Source of the DNA: Aralia elata
Taxonomy: Eukaryota; Streptophyta; Magnoliopsida; Apiales; Araliaceae
NCBI GenBank assembly: GCA_034770075.1
Contig: CM068385.1
Location: 74,144,272 to 74,208,271 of the forward strand
Length of the DNA stretch: 64,000 nt
Reading direction: 5' to 3'
The number at the start of each line of letters is the position of its first letter. The first letter of the stretch is position 1. Below, piece by piece: positions 19,314-29,988 of this stretch. The notes under the pieces are model-generated. The model did no database searches. It saw only the letters and a program-made list of their open reading frames with translations, and was not told where the DNA came from. Both the position numbers and the translations under genes were made by a program.

Positions 19314-22300
19314 GCTACACATAGATTTAGCAAATAACTGAGGATAATTTCGCATCATCTGATCTTCGAGTTCCCACGTAGCTTCTTCAGCGTTGTGGTT
19401 CCTCCAGATCACTTTAACAAAAGGTATAATTTTATTTCTAAGTACTTGCTCTTTCCTGTCAACTATCTGAACAGGCTCTTCTTCGTAAGATAAATCTTTT
19501 TCAACTTGCAGGGGTTCATATTCTATAACATGATTGTAGTCGGGTTTGTATGGTCCTAACACCGAGATATGAAAAACATTGTGGATGTGTTCTAACGCTG
19601 GAGGTAAAGCTACCTCATACGCAACCTCACCAACTCTTCGTAACACTTCAAAGGGTTCAATGAACCTCGGGCTCAGTTTCCTTTTCTTACCAAAACGAAT
19701 TTTCCCCTTTTAGGGAAACACTTTCAAGAAAACGAAGCTACCAGTCTCAAATTCTCGATTCTTGCGATGTTAATCGACATATTTCTTCTGCCTATCCTGA
19801 GCGGCTATCAATCTTGCCCTGATCACTTTAACGATTTCTGCAGTTTGTTGTACCAGTTCTGGTCCTAGTAATTGACGTTCGCCAACTTCATCCCAGCATA
19901 ATGGAGTTCTGCATTTTCTGCCGTACAACGCTTTATAAGGCGACATGCCAATACTTGCATGATGACTGTTATTGTAAGCAAATTCCACCAATGGCAGATG
20001 ATCGTCCCAATTTCCTTTGAAATCCATGATGTAAGCTCGTAACATATCTTCCAATGTCTGAATTATTCTTTTGCTCTGTCCGTCAGTCTGTGGATGATAA
20101 GCCGTACTCATACGTAACTGCGTTCCCATGCATTCTTGTAGTCGCTTCCAGAAGTTCGATGTGAAACGCAGATCCCTATCTGAGACGATAGAAACTAGAA
20201 TACCATGCCTTGAAACAATCTCTTTCACATACAACTTTGCCAACTGCTCTAGGTTAAATCTGATCTTGATCGGTAGAAAATGTGCATATTTCGTCAGTCA
20301 ATCTACGATAACCTAAACTGCGTCGAAACCTTTATGAGTCGTCAGAAGACCTACTACGAAATCCATTGTTATATGTTTCCATTTCCATTCTGGAATTTCT
20401 AGTGGTTGTAATAACCCACTCGGCCTCTGATGTTCTGCTTTAACTTTCTGACATGTCAAACACTTGGCCACACAATCAACAACGTCCCTTTTCATATTCG
20501 GCCACCAGAAATATTGTCGGAGATCCTGGTACATCTTTGTACTCCCCGGATGAATCGAATATCTTGAATTATGAGCTTCTCTCAAAATTTTCTCCTTAAC
20601 CTCTGGTACTGGCGGAAGCAAAATTCTTCCCTCGAATCTCAATAATCCTTCATTATCAACTTTGAATTTCACTTCATCACCTCCAGATATTCTTTTCCTG
20701 ATTTTCTCACATTCCTCGTCCTGAATTTGTGCTTCCTTAACCGTATCCACCAAATTTGAACCGGTTCCCAATTGAAATAATTTTTTGTCAGACTCCTCCG
20801 GATATTTCACTTCCAACTCCAGTTTCGCCATTGCTGTAATTAGCTCCTCCTGAGTGGTTAACATACACAGTTTCTCCCGACCCTTTCTGCTTAAGGCGTC
20901 AGCCATAACGTTCGCTTTACCTGGATGGTATAAAATCTCGTAGTCGTAATCTTTTATCAATTCCAACCATCTCCTCTATCGCATGTTCAGGTCCTTCTGT
21001 GTGAAAATATATTTCAGACTCTTATGGTCTGTATATATTTCACACTTCTCCCCGTAAAGATAGTGCCTCCAGATCTTCAAAGTAAACACTATCGCGGCCA
21101 ATTCTAAATCATGAGTAGGATACCCCTTCTCATAGTCCTTTAATTGTCGTGACGCGTACGCAATGACCTTACCGTTCTGCATAAGCACACAGGCTAGTGC
21201 TTTATGCGACGCATCACTGAACACCACAAAATTTTTTGTGCTATCCGGTAGAGACAACACAGGCGCCGTACTCAACCTTTTCTTTAATTCTTGAAAACTT
21301 TCCTCACATTTTTCTGTCCAAACAAACTTCACCGTCTTCCTAGTCAAATTCGTTAACGGAGTCGCAATTTTGGAAAAATCCTGAATAAATCTTCTGGAGT
21401 AACCTGCCAATCCTAGGAAACTCCTTACTTCCGATGGTGTTTTCGGTTGATCCCAGTTAAGCACTGCTTCAACCTTTGACGGATCCACCGAAATCCCATC
21501 CTTGTCAATCACATGTCCAATAAATTGCACTCGCTCTATCCAGAATTCACATTTTAAAAACTTAGCGTACAACTTCTCTCTTCTTAATGCTTCCAATATC
21601 GTCTTCAAATGCTCTGTATGCTCTTCCTTGGTTTTGGAATATATTAGAATATTATCGATGAACACTACTACAAACTTATCCAAAACGGCTTAAACACCCT
21701 GGTCATTAGGTCCATGAATGCTACAGGAGCATTCGTTAGACCAAATAACATCACCAGAAACTCGTAGTGACCATAACGAGTCCTGAACGCTGTCTTTGGT
21801 ACATCTTCCTTCCTCACCTTTAACTGATGATAACCACTTCTTAAATCTATCTTCGAGAAATACCTAGCTCCTTTCAGTTGATCAAACAAGTCGTCGATCC
21901 TTGGCAACGGGTATTTATTTTTAATCGTGACCTTGTTCAACTCTCTATAATCAATGCAAAGTCGCATCGATCCATCCTTCTTCTTGACAAATAATATCGG
22001 CGCTCCCCACGGCGATACACTCGGCTGAATATACTTCTTATCTAGAAGTTCTTGTAGTTGCACCATCAATTCTTTCATCTTTACTGGAGCCTTACGGTAC
22101 GGAGCTTTCGATATTGGGGCGGTTCCTGGCACCAAATCGATTATAAATTCAACTTCCCTATCTGGCGAAAGTCCTGGCAAATCATCTGGAAAGACATCTA
22201 CAAAGTTCCTTACGACATGTATCTCTTCTAATTTCGGACTCTCTTTTCGAGTATCAACTATGTAAGCTAAGTATCCCACACAGCCTTGTCTTAACAACTT

Positions 22301-22492
22301 TCTGCCTTGCATCATCGTCAGATAACTCGCTTGCCTAGGTGACTTGCTGCCATAAAATACCACCTTTGACGGAGTCATAAGGTTAATATATTTCTTTTGG
22401 CAATCAATTATCGCCCCATAATTGAATAGCCAATCCATTCCCAAAATAACGTCAAATTCCCCAAGTTTGATTGGGATCAGATCTACAGTCAT
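19257..22492 (-). pseudogene. G1 pol: protease end, RT, RNase H, integrase, chromodomain-like tail
   Basis: From 22492 downwards: protease tail (LGEFDVILGMDWL), RT (CIDYRELNK, KIDLRSGYHQ), then a frameshift near 21690, RT palm at FIDNIL (about 21650), and RNase H (VFSDASHKALACVLMQ). A TAG follows at 20976-20978. Integrase comes next: the zinc finger H..H..CLTCQ near 20440-20580, the core DRDLRFTS..YHPQTDGQSKR near 20080-20190, and the C-terminal KVIWRNHNAEEATWELED. Further stops separate 20313 from 20243 and 19770 from 19646 in one frame. The RT active site is FIDN, not the usual FIDD, a G-to-A change on the sense strand. The product would have acted inside cytoplasmic particles; this copy is dead. 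Confidence 0.85.
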
Positions 22493-23823
22493 ACGTTTCC
22501 CTTAATGTCCACCTTACAGTTCTTGTATATATACCTAACAGGAATTACCTCCCTATTCGCAATTTCTATGTTCAAAGGGTAATCTAATTCCTCCTCAGGC
22601 AACTCTAGATTCTTAGCAAAGTCATCGGATATAAATGAACAAGTAGAACCCGAATCAAACAATACATAAGCATCTATATTATTGATCGGAATGATACCTA
22701 ACACCACATCGCGAGACTGCACGGCGTCTTGCACGGTCATGTTGAAAGTCCTGATGGTAGGTCGGTTTGTTGGTACTGATCTAGTTATGGTTAACGTGCT
22801 ATCACCACTGTTTCCCCTATTCCCTCCTGTTCCTGCTCCTCCTACTGCCTTCCTGGGGCAATCCCTAGCCAGATGATCCTTTAATCCGCAAGTGAAACAA
22901 GCACCCTTTTTTGGATTTGGACAATTCGGTGCTATGTGACCCTCCTGATCGCAATTGTAGCAAACCCTTTTCCCCTTCAGGCATATCCCCACGTGATTCT
23001 TTCCGCATGCAACGCACGCTTCCACTTTCTTCTTCTGACCTCCCAGTTGATTCCCAGCAGATCCATTGTCATTCCACTTTCTCTTTTGGTTGTGACCACC
23101 ACTCACTTTGTTATTCTTATTTTCACCCTTCTTCTTCTTCTGCTCCTGGTTATACTTAGTCAGAGCATCGCTCCCACCTTCTGCGATAATCGCCTTTTCA
23201 AAAACTCCGGCAAAAGTGTTCAATTGGAACATTGACACCTTGTTGTACAACCACGACTTTAACCCTTGTTCAAATCTCCTCGCCTTCCTCTCATTGGTAT
23301 TCACCTGATATGTTGCGAACCTAGCCAACTCGTTAAACTTCGCTGCGTACTCCGGTACAGTCATGGTACCCTGTTTCAGTTCCAGGAATTGAATCTCCAT
23401 CTGATTACGCGAGCTTGTCGGAAAGTACATCTCAAAGAACATCTCCTTAAATCTATCCCATGCGATTACACCCTGAACTCCTCGAACCTTATTCGCTTGC
23501 CACCAGTAGCTGGCCTCTGACTTAAGCATGAACGTTGCAAAGGCAGTCTTTTGGTCATCACTAACCCTAGCAATGTCAAACACTTTCTCCATTTCCATCA
23601 CCTAGGTTTGGGCTTCGATCGGGTTCAGGGAACCCCTAAACTCTGGCGGTCCTACCGCTTTGAAATCCTTAAATGACGTAACTGGTGGAGTTTGCGGCTG
23701 ATTCGCAAGTGCTCCAGTTAAAAGGTTCACCAATTACTATACAGGATTAGCATTGGCATCGTTGTTGTTATTTTTAGTAGAGCTTTCTTGAGCTTGTTGA
23801 CGTGGTTGACGTCTCAGCGGCAT
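22489..23823 (-). pseudogene. G1 gag and protease
   Basis: The gag frame starts at ATG 23823 (MPLRRQPRQQAQ), is broken by TAG-TAA at 23734-23739 and TAG at 23602-23604, then is open for 370 codons. It contains the retrotransposon gag domain (EASYWWQANK, PEYAAKFNELARFA), a lysine-rich stretch, two CX2CX4HX4C zinc knuckles (CYNCDQEGHIAPNC, CFTCGLKDHLARDC), and the aspartic protease motif LFDSGSTCSFIS. A single-base deletion near 22490, relative to G2, shifts the frame into the RT part. The visible stops are consistent with C-to-T or G-to-A transitions (CAG to TAG, CAA to TAA, TGG to TAG). Confidence 0.85.
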
Positions 23824-24118
23824 TTTCTGTTTAAGAATATGCGCTTATTAGATCATTACTCGATTTCTTAAGTGTTTAATACTTAACTCAAACAATTCAG
23901 GTGTAACACATAACACATAACATCTTCAAATAAACTTGATATTTCATTCATTCAAAAGTCTTAAACATAAAAAGATAGCATCACTGCTATTTACATCAAC
24001 TATCCTGAGATCAAAGAATCTTTAGGATTTAATAGTCATATTCCATCGTTTATAACCACGCTGGAATTTACATTACTAACTACCATAAATATTTACATAT
24101 TTTTCAATACGTTTCCTA

Positions 24119-24882
24119 TCACGGCCTGCTAAGGCGTTGAACTGCCTTCCTGCGTTCTTCCTCCATGATACAGAACATCGTCCTGCGATCCAACAAATAC
24201 CATGGCAAGTCCTCGAACTGAACTGGATAGTGGAGAACTCGATCCTGGGCCCTATCAATCGATGTCTGAAAAGTGTAGTCCGTCTCTTCAATCTTAGCCT
24301 TCTTTACCCGTTTGCCTTCTTCGAAAAATCTGCACGTCGAGCGGTATTCATCCAGGCGTCTTTTGCCCTAGCACGTTCCGCTGACACTTCACTCAGATCA
24401 TCCTTCAATTTCTCAATTTCAAGCTTCATCTTCTCATTCTCGGCTAACAATTCTTCCTTCTGACTCTCTGCCTGAACTAGCTTCCATTCCACGTCTCCAA
24501 GACGTATATCCAGATTCTCAATTTCCTCGTTCTTCTGTTCTATAGCAGTCTGGCGTCTATTTGCCAGCCTTTCCAAATCTCTGACTCTATCCTGTAACTC
24601 TATGGTACGGTCATACAATGAATCGTACATCTCAACATTGATAGAGGTAAGGGGTACTTCCTCGGGGTCCTCCTCATCCTCCTCAGCCTCTACCTCTACC
24701 TCCTCAGAATCCTCCTCTAGATCAAACTCAGGCTCATGCTCCTAACCCACCACAATGATCAATGGAGATGACTCTCTCTGTATCAACTGCTCCCAGATAA
24801 CATGGATATCACGGGGCACCTCCTCTTTAGCTACTTGGGGTTCAACCTCCCTAGGCTGACTGAATCCTCCAACATCCGACAT
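24119..24882 (-). pseudogene. G1 upstream ORF: acidic, coiled-coil protein of unknown function
   Basis: About 254 codons on the minus strand lie between PBS and gag, ending about 300 bp before gag. It starts MSDVGGFSQPREVEPQVAKE. An Asp/Glu-rich segment follows, then a long heptad-type helix (LYDRTIELQDRVRDLERLAN, LRLGDVEWK-like and KLEIEKLKDDLSE stretches), then a C-terminal block with HYPVQFEDLPWYLLDR. One frameshift near 24310 and at least one stop break it. A homologue sits at the same place in G2, so it is part of the element family and not a captured host gene of this copy. I do not recognise the family. A structural or RNA-chaperone role is possible but unsupported. Confidence 0.65.
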
Positions 24883-25099
24883 CCTGACAACAAAGTTTAA
24901 GTTTTAATTAATACTCGGTACTACTCGCGGCACATAGGTTGTTAACACATAAGCACATAACACATAAAGTCTTTTATTATCTTTAACGAATTCCTTAATT
25001 CATTCCTTAGAACTCGATAAGAGTTTTTACCATTATGTTCTCTATCTCCTAAAAAGGCTACTACCCTAAGGTTTCCCCACCTAAGGTTCATAACCTATA

Positions 25100-25111
25100 G
25101 CTTTGATACAA
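25100..25111 (-). other. PBS of G1 (tRNA-iMet-like)
   Basis: On the minus strand TTGTATCAAAGC follows the LTR3 end after 3 bases. It matches the tRNA-iMet complement TGGTATCAGAGC with two changes. LTR2 has the better-matching TGGTATCAAAGT at 17057-17046. Confidence 0.7.
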
Positions 25112-26086
25112 ACCTGTGACACCCCCAAATTCGGGTACTTCATTCCCATAGGATTTGGTGTTCACTATCTAATTAAATCAAATCACATCTAACTACCCAC
25201 TCAAATATAAATGAAAATTCTTATTTGAAATAGAAATCTCCCATTAAAGGGTTACAACATCTTAATAACATCAATCCCAAGTCATCTAACCTTAAACAGA
25301 AGCATCAATGCGGAAACATAACATAAATGACATAAGTCTATTACATAACATCTTTCAACAAATTAAACAAGTCTTCATCACTTGTTTGCTTTGCCTTTAC
25401 TAGTGGATGACTCATCAATTCTTTCAACTTTAACTGCAATGTTATTATGCAAGGGTGAGCAACAATTGCCCAGCAAGTATCACAATAAAAATAATAATAA
25501 CATGAAAATAGTCAATGGATACTGAATAACTGAAAGCTCGGCTTTTGAATCAAGATTATAAAACAAGAATCAAAAGAACATCTGAGGGTCACAAGACCAC
25601 GAACTATGTCCTAGGGTATCATGTATTTCTACTTTAAACCTTTAACAGTCGTAAGACTATATGGACCTTACTTCTCGTACTTAGGAGGATCAGCCCTTTG
25701 TACCATGTATGTGCACAACATCTAAACGCTAATGCGTAAAATAATCCCCTATAAAAGGGTTGTTCATCTCAGTTTGACATCAGAGTCCGCACCAAAGGAA
25801 GTTTGGTTTGGATTTGCTTCAATAACGTTTCTAGAATTTAGAACGTTCATCAACTATGGACTAGTCGAATCAATAAGGGATCGCTAGTCAATCAAGGCTC
25901 AATAATTAAAATGTAAATGGTATTTAAGAACCAAAAACTGAAGCTCACAAAGTGTACAATTGAATAAACTCTGAAATTGAATGAATAAACCAAAAACTGA
26001 AGCTCTGAAATGGGAATTAGAATATCTCATTTGGATTCATGAAATTGAATGAATTAGGATAAAGAACTTGCCCAATAAAGTAATAG

Positions 26087-26368
26087 AGGTAGGAAACTTG
26101 CACAATAAAAGAGTGAAGTTCAAAAACTTGCGTCAAGTAATAAGTAAGGATAAGATACTTGCGTAATTGAAATCAAGATAAGGTAGGAAACTTGCACAAT
26201 AAAAGAGTGAAGTTCAGAAACTTGCGTAAAGTAATAAGTAAGGATAAGATACTTGTGTAATTGAAATCAAGGTAAGGTAGGAAACTTGCACAATAAAAGA
26301 GTTAAGTTCAGAAACTTGCGTAACGTAATAAGTAAGGATAAGATACTTACGTAATTGAAATCAAGGTA
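26087..26368. repeat. 94-bp tandem repeat, three copies, in LTR3
   Basis: Copy starts are at 26087, 26181 and 26275, with a partial one at 26369. The unit is the same as at 18038-18507. Confidence 0.9.
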
Positions 26369-26936
26369 AGATAGGAAACTTGCCTCGTACGTAGATTATA
26401 AATTAAAATTCACGTTCATTAAACAACCTTTGATGATTGGTTTAAGTTATGCAGGAAAATGTATGAAACTCTCTAATCCTCTAAATTTTCTCAAATTTCT
26501 CTCTTTCTCTCTCTGTGTTTTCTTTGATTCAACGTAGCAAAATGAAATACTGATAAGAAGAATACACTTAACTTAACTGATGAATACATGGGTCTCAGTT
26601 ACCCCATAATGGGTTAACTGGCTCCAACCTCCACTAAGGCCTTGTTTGGTTAATTCTTTTATTCCTCCTTTGCACTTAATATAATAAATTGCTTATAATA
26701 TAGTTTAATGTCACATTTTTAATAAATAAATTATATTACAATTAAATAAGAGCTACTACTACTCAATAAATTAATTAATCATATAATAAAATTCTCATTT
26801 ATTTATAACAATTCAATAAATCTCTAATTAATTATTAAATTAACTAGAGCAATGTCAAAACTAATAAATAACTCATTTAATTAAATTATCTCAATTAAAT
26901 TCACACTTGCACTATAAAATTACTTCACATTAATAT

Positions 26937-29842
26937 TGTAACGACCCCAAAATTCTGAACAAACCAACTCTTCACATCGGTCGTTAACAATACATCTATA
27001 TTCTAACTTTACAACATTATTCAATGCTAAACTTAATAAAAATGCGGAAATAATATTAAACTTTTCAGTTTCTTTCTTTGCATTCCCTGAATCATAACCT
27101 TTAGACATTTACATATACTAGAATCATATTTGATTCGCTTCATCAGTGTTATAATAAAAATAAAACTTCCAGGTTCAATACCCTCTATACATCGGATAAT
27201 ATTAAATTACAACTCAAAACAAATTTAACAACTCTACATCTGTTACAATTAATACATTCTCAAATACATCATTCAGAACCTTAAACATGGTTCAAAAATA
27301 TAATCTAAGTTAAAATAATTAATCTGCATGCTTTAAATCTGAGTCATGTCATTCAATTTACCTTGTATCTTTAACCTGCAAAAGTGGTTATTTGCAAGAA
27401 TGAGCTCGACAGCTCAGCAAAATCTAACAGTTTGCATGCATCACATAACACATAGATAACATGCTCAACATTTAAATCATAATCATTTGACTAAACATAT
27501 CATGCATAACGTTCACCACTTAACAATTAGAGATTGAGTTCCATAACTCAATCAACATTCTTTACTCAATGAACATAGTCATATCTTGACTTTGTCATTT
27601 CATACTTTCACCATAAATAAGATACATCATGCTTTATACATCATATGATTAAAACAATTAATCAATTAATTCACATAACAAATAGGAACTGAAAGACTTG
27701 CCTGGTTTGTAGATTATCAATTACCATAACCAGCTTATATATATCTGCACTTCACGTAACCTACACGATACATATATAATCATGCACATCATTAATTAGC
27801 CACATAGCAATTCTTAGTATTCATTTTACTTAACATTTCAAAATCCTTCACTTTATTCTCTTTACAATTCCTAAGTTAGGAATTAAGTTCCATTAGGGCT
27901 CCTTGTAAACCTTCATTTCATTGCGTCTCGCTTTAATCGACACTTAACCACTGGCTAAGTTTTAAACTTTGTTCTACATTAGATGTGTAACGGCTATAAG
28001 TATTTCTTGTTTAGGGTAACATATGATAACCAAAAGAAAAGAATTAAAAATAGGAAAAAAATTTCATTTCTGCAATTCTCGCCGGGGCGAGAAAATTATA
28101 ACATGAAACCCTCGCCGGGGCGAACTCTCGCCGGGGCGAGAAAGTCCTTAACAAAAATCTCGCCGGGGCGAGAGGCTCGCCGGGGCGAAGATTTTCAATA
28201 CATTTCTCTCGCCGGGGCGAGAGACTCGACAGTCGTCTTCCTCGGCTCTCGAGCCAGTGAAAACTTAGGCCAAATTTGGCCAAATTTTCTGAATTCTACC
28301 ATCCAATACACAAATTAAACATACCCAGACATCCAACATGCTAGAAAATAATTACCCAACATGTTTCTAACCAATTCTAATCATTCTAACACATAAACAA
28401 CCAATTTAAACCCAAGAATTTCACTGTTAAACAATTTATTCAAGTTTTGGCCATTTTCATGAAATCAAGCTCTGTACATTCATTTTTCAACCAATTAAAA
28501 CCATTCTTCTTGCATTATTCTTGTTTTTCATCATATAATCATAAACAATTATTAAATCACCGATTAATAACAAAATTTTCATACATATAGACCATACATG
28601 GAACAAAACTCTGTAAACACCAAAAACATTATTCTAAAACTTGCTTTCATGGATTAACACCTCTAAATTGATTATTAATCATCATATAATCATCTAACAC
28701 ATGATTACTACCAAATACACCAAGTAATTCATGTTTAAGCAAGTAAATTTTATACAGAGAACTAAAATAATGAAATACAGGAAAGAACTTAAAAAGGATT
28801 ATACCTTCAATTGTTTAGAAAATTGATTAGTCTCCTTTGATGTTAGAAATCTTCTCTCCAATTCCAAACTCTTCTCTCAATCTTTCTCTTCTTCTTTCAA
28901 GACTCTGCTCTCACCTTTTTCTCTCAAGCTCTGTGTTTCTTCTTCTCTCTTTTTTTACAACTGACGTATCTTTAATAAAACTGATGGAAAAAAATAAAAA
29001 TTGATATTCTTTAAATTGAATCATCAGTTATAATATTTCAAAAGCCATAAGGCTTGTTTGGCAAACTGATTTAGAAATAATCCATTATTCTAACCAAAGG
29101 TCTTAAGGCCTTGTTTGGTAAAACTGAATTAAACACTTTCTCATTTATTTTAATAAACCATTATAACATATAGTTTTAAATGTCACACTTCTAATTTAAT
29201 TGAACTTATTATTACATAAATTCAATTAAATCTTACTAACTTAAATAATAAATTTATTTAACCAATAACAATAACACCAAATGAATTATATTATTCAAAT
29301 AAATCATTTATTCAAATAAACCTTTTCATCATCTAATTTAATTATTAAATTAAATTAGAATAAACATAACAAATCACATTCAAATAACATTTAACATTAT
29401 TAAACTTAACATATACCCATTTCACAAAAACTTAATAAATTATTTATTCAGCTCAATAAATTAATAAAAATATTTATATAATTCAATAAATATTTTTATT
29501 CAATCACAAAAATTGCATTTGTTACAATTTAATTCACAATAATTTTCCTTATTCACAAGACATAACAATCAAATTATATTATTTCTCAATATAATTTCAA
29601 CTTTCTAATATTCAGTAAATATCTTTTTCGTAATAATTTCCTTCACTTCATTCAATAGGTTAATTAACTATTAAACCTCGTTTCACAAATACACGAATAT
29701 ATAATTCTCTTCACATTAAAACATATATTTCACAAAATATATATCACATATACTCATACACAAAACTCAAAACGTCACATAATAAGAATTTTCTATTTGC
29801 TAAATTCTTATTTAATAATTTCTGAAAATTCGGGTTGTCACA
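26937..29842 (-). mobile_element. Solo LTR (solo1) in LTR3, TSD AATAT
   Basis: 2906 bp from TGTAACGACCCC to GGGTTGTCACA, flanked by AATAT at 26932-26936 and 29843-29847. There is no PBS, interior or second LTR, so it is a solo LTR left by LTR-LTR recombination. The terminal sequences and internal boxes (GCAAGAATGAGC at 27394, CT-rich tract 28840-28940) relate it to the G3 and G1 LTRs. It contains a GC cassette at 28078-28221. Frames at 27983-28318 and 28044-28283 only reflect that cassette. Confidence 0.88.
28078..28221. repeat. GC cassette of CTCGCCGGGGCGAG hairpins in solo1
   Basis: Six modules: 28078-28091, 28111-28123, 28127-28140, 28159-28172, 28176-28188 and 28208-28221. Four are the full 14-base inverted repeat (CTCGCC-GG-GGCGAG) and two lack the last G. 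There is almost no CpG decay. One is preceded by TACATTTCT, the same spacer as before the different palindrome in L1. Confidence 0.85.
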
Positions 29843-29988
29843 AATATAATCAATGTAACATATTTAATTAAATTAAGCTACAACAATTTCATCAAATATT
29901 TATTTAGCTCAATAAATAAATCACACAAATATTTATTTAATTCAATAAATATTTAAAGATCAAATATATAAAATTCTCGTTCGTTACA

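Larger units (their letters stand above)
19217..25114 (-). mobile_element. Gypsy element G1 interior (chromovirus-like)
   Basis: The order on the minus strand is PBS (25100-25111), leader, upstream coiled-coil ORF, gag with zinc knuckles, protease, RT, RNase H, integrase, C-terminal chromodomain-like region and polypurine tract. This is the Ty3/gypsy order. The RT and IN sequence and the EATWELE tail fit the Tekay/Del chromovirus group. It is flanked by LTR2 and LTR3, which share a characteristic internal deletion and the 94-bp repeat. The interior carries at least three frameshifts and several nonsense codons, so it is inactive. Confidence 0.85.
25115..29988 (-). repeat. LTR3: 5' LTR of G1, split by solo1
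   Basis: Its two parts are 25115-26936 and 29848-29988. Joined, they match LTR2 along its length, with the same terminal sequences (TGTGACACCCCC and TTCTCGTTCGTTACA). The length is about 1963 bp against 2156 bp, mostly explained by three instead of five 94-bp repeat copies. The base after 29988 begins G2 integrase sequence, so the chain of elements was inserted into G2. Confidence 0.8.

Noticed and set aside
24076..24291. 71-codon ORF after the G1 upstream ORF
   Set aside because: It is the upstream-ORF sequence read in the wrong frame after a frameshift near 24310; the G2 copy shows the right frame.
27983..28318. 111-codon ORF in solo1 and its antisense partner
   Set aside because: Both run through the CTCGCCGGGGCGAG cassette. 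No start context or homologue.
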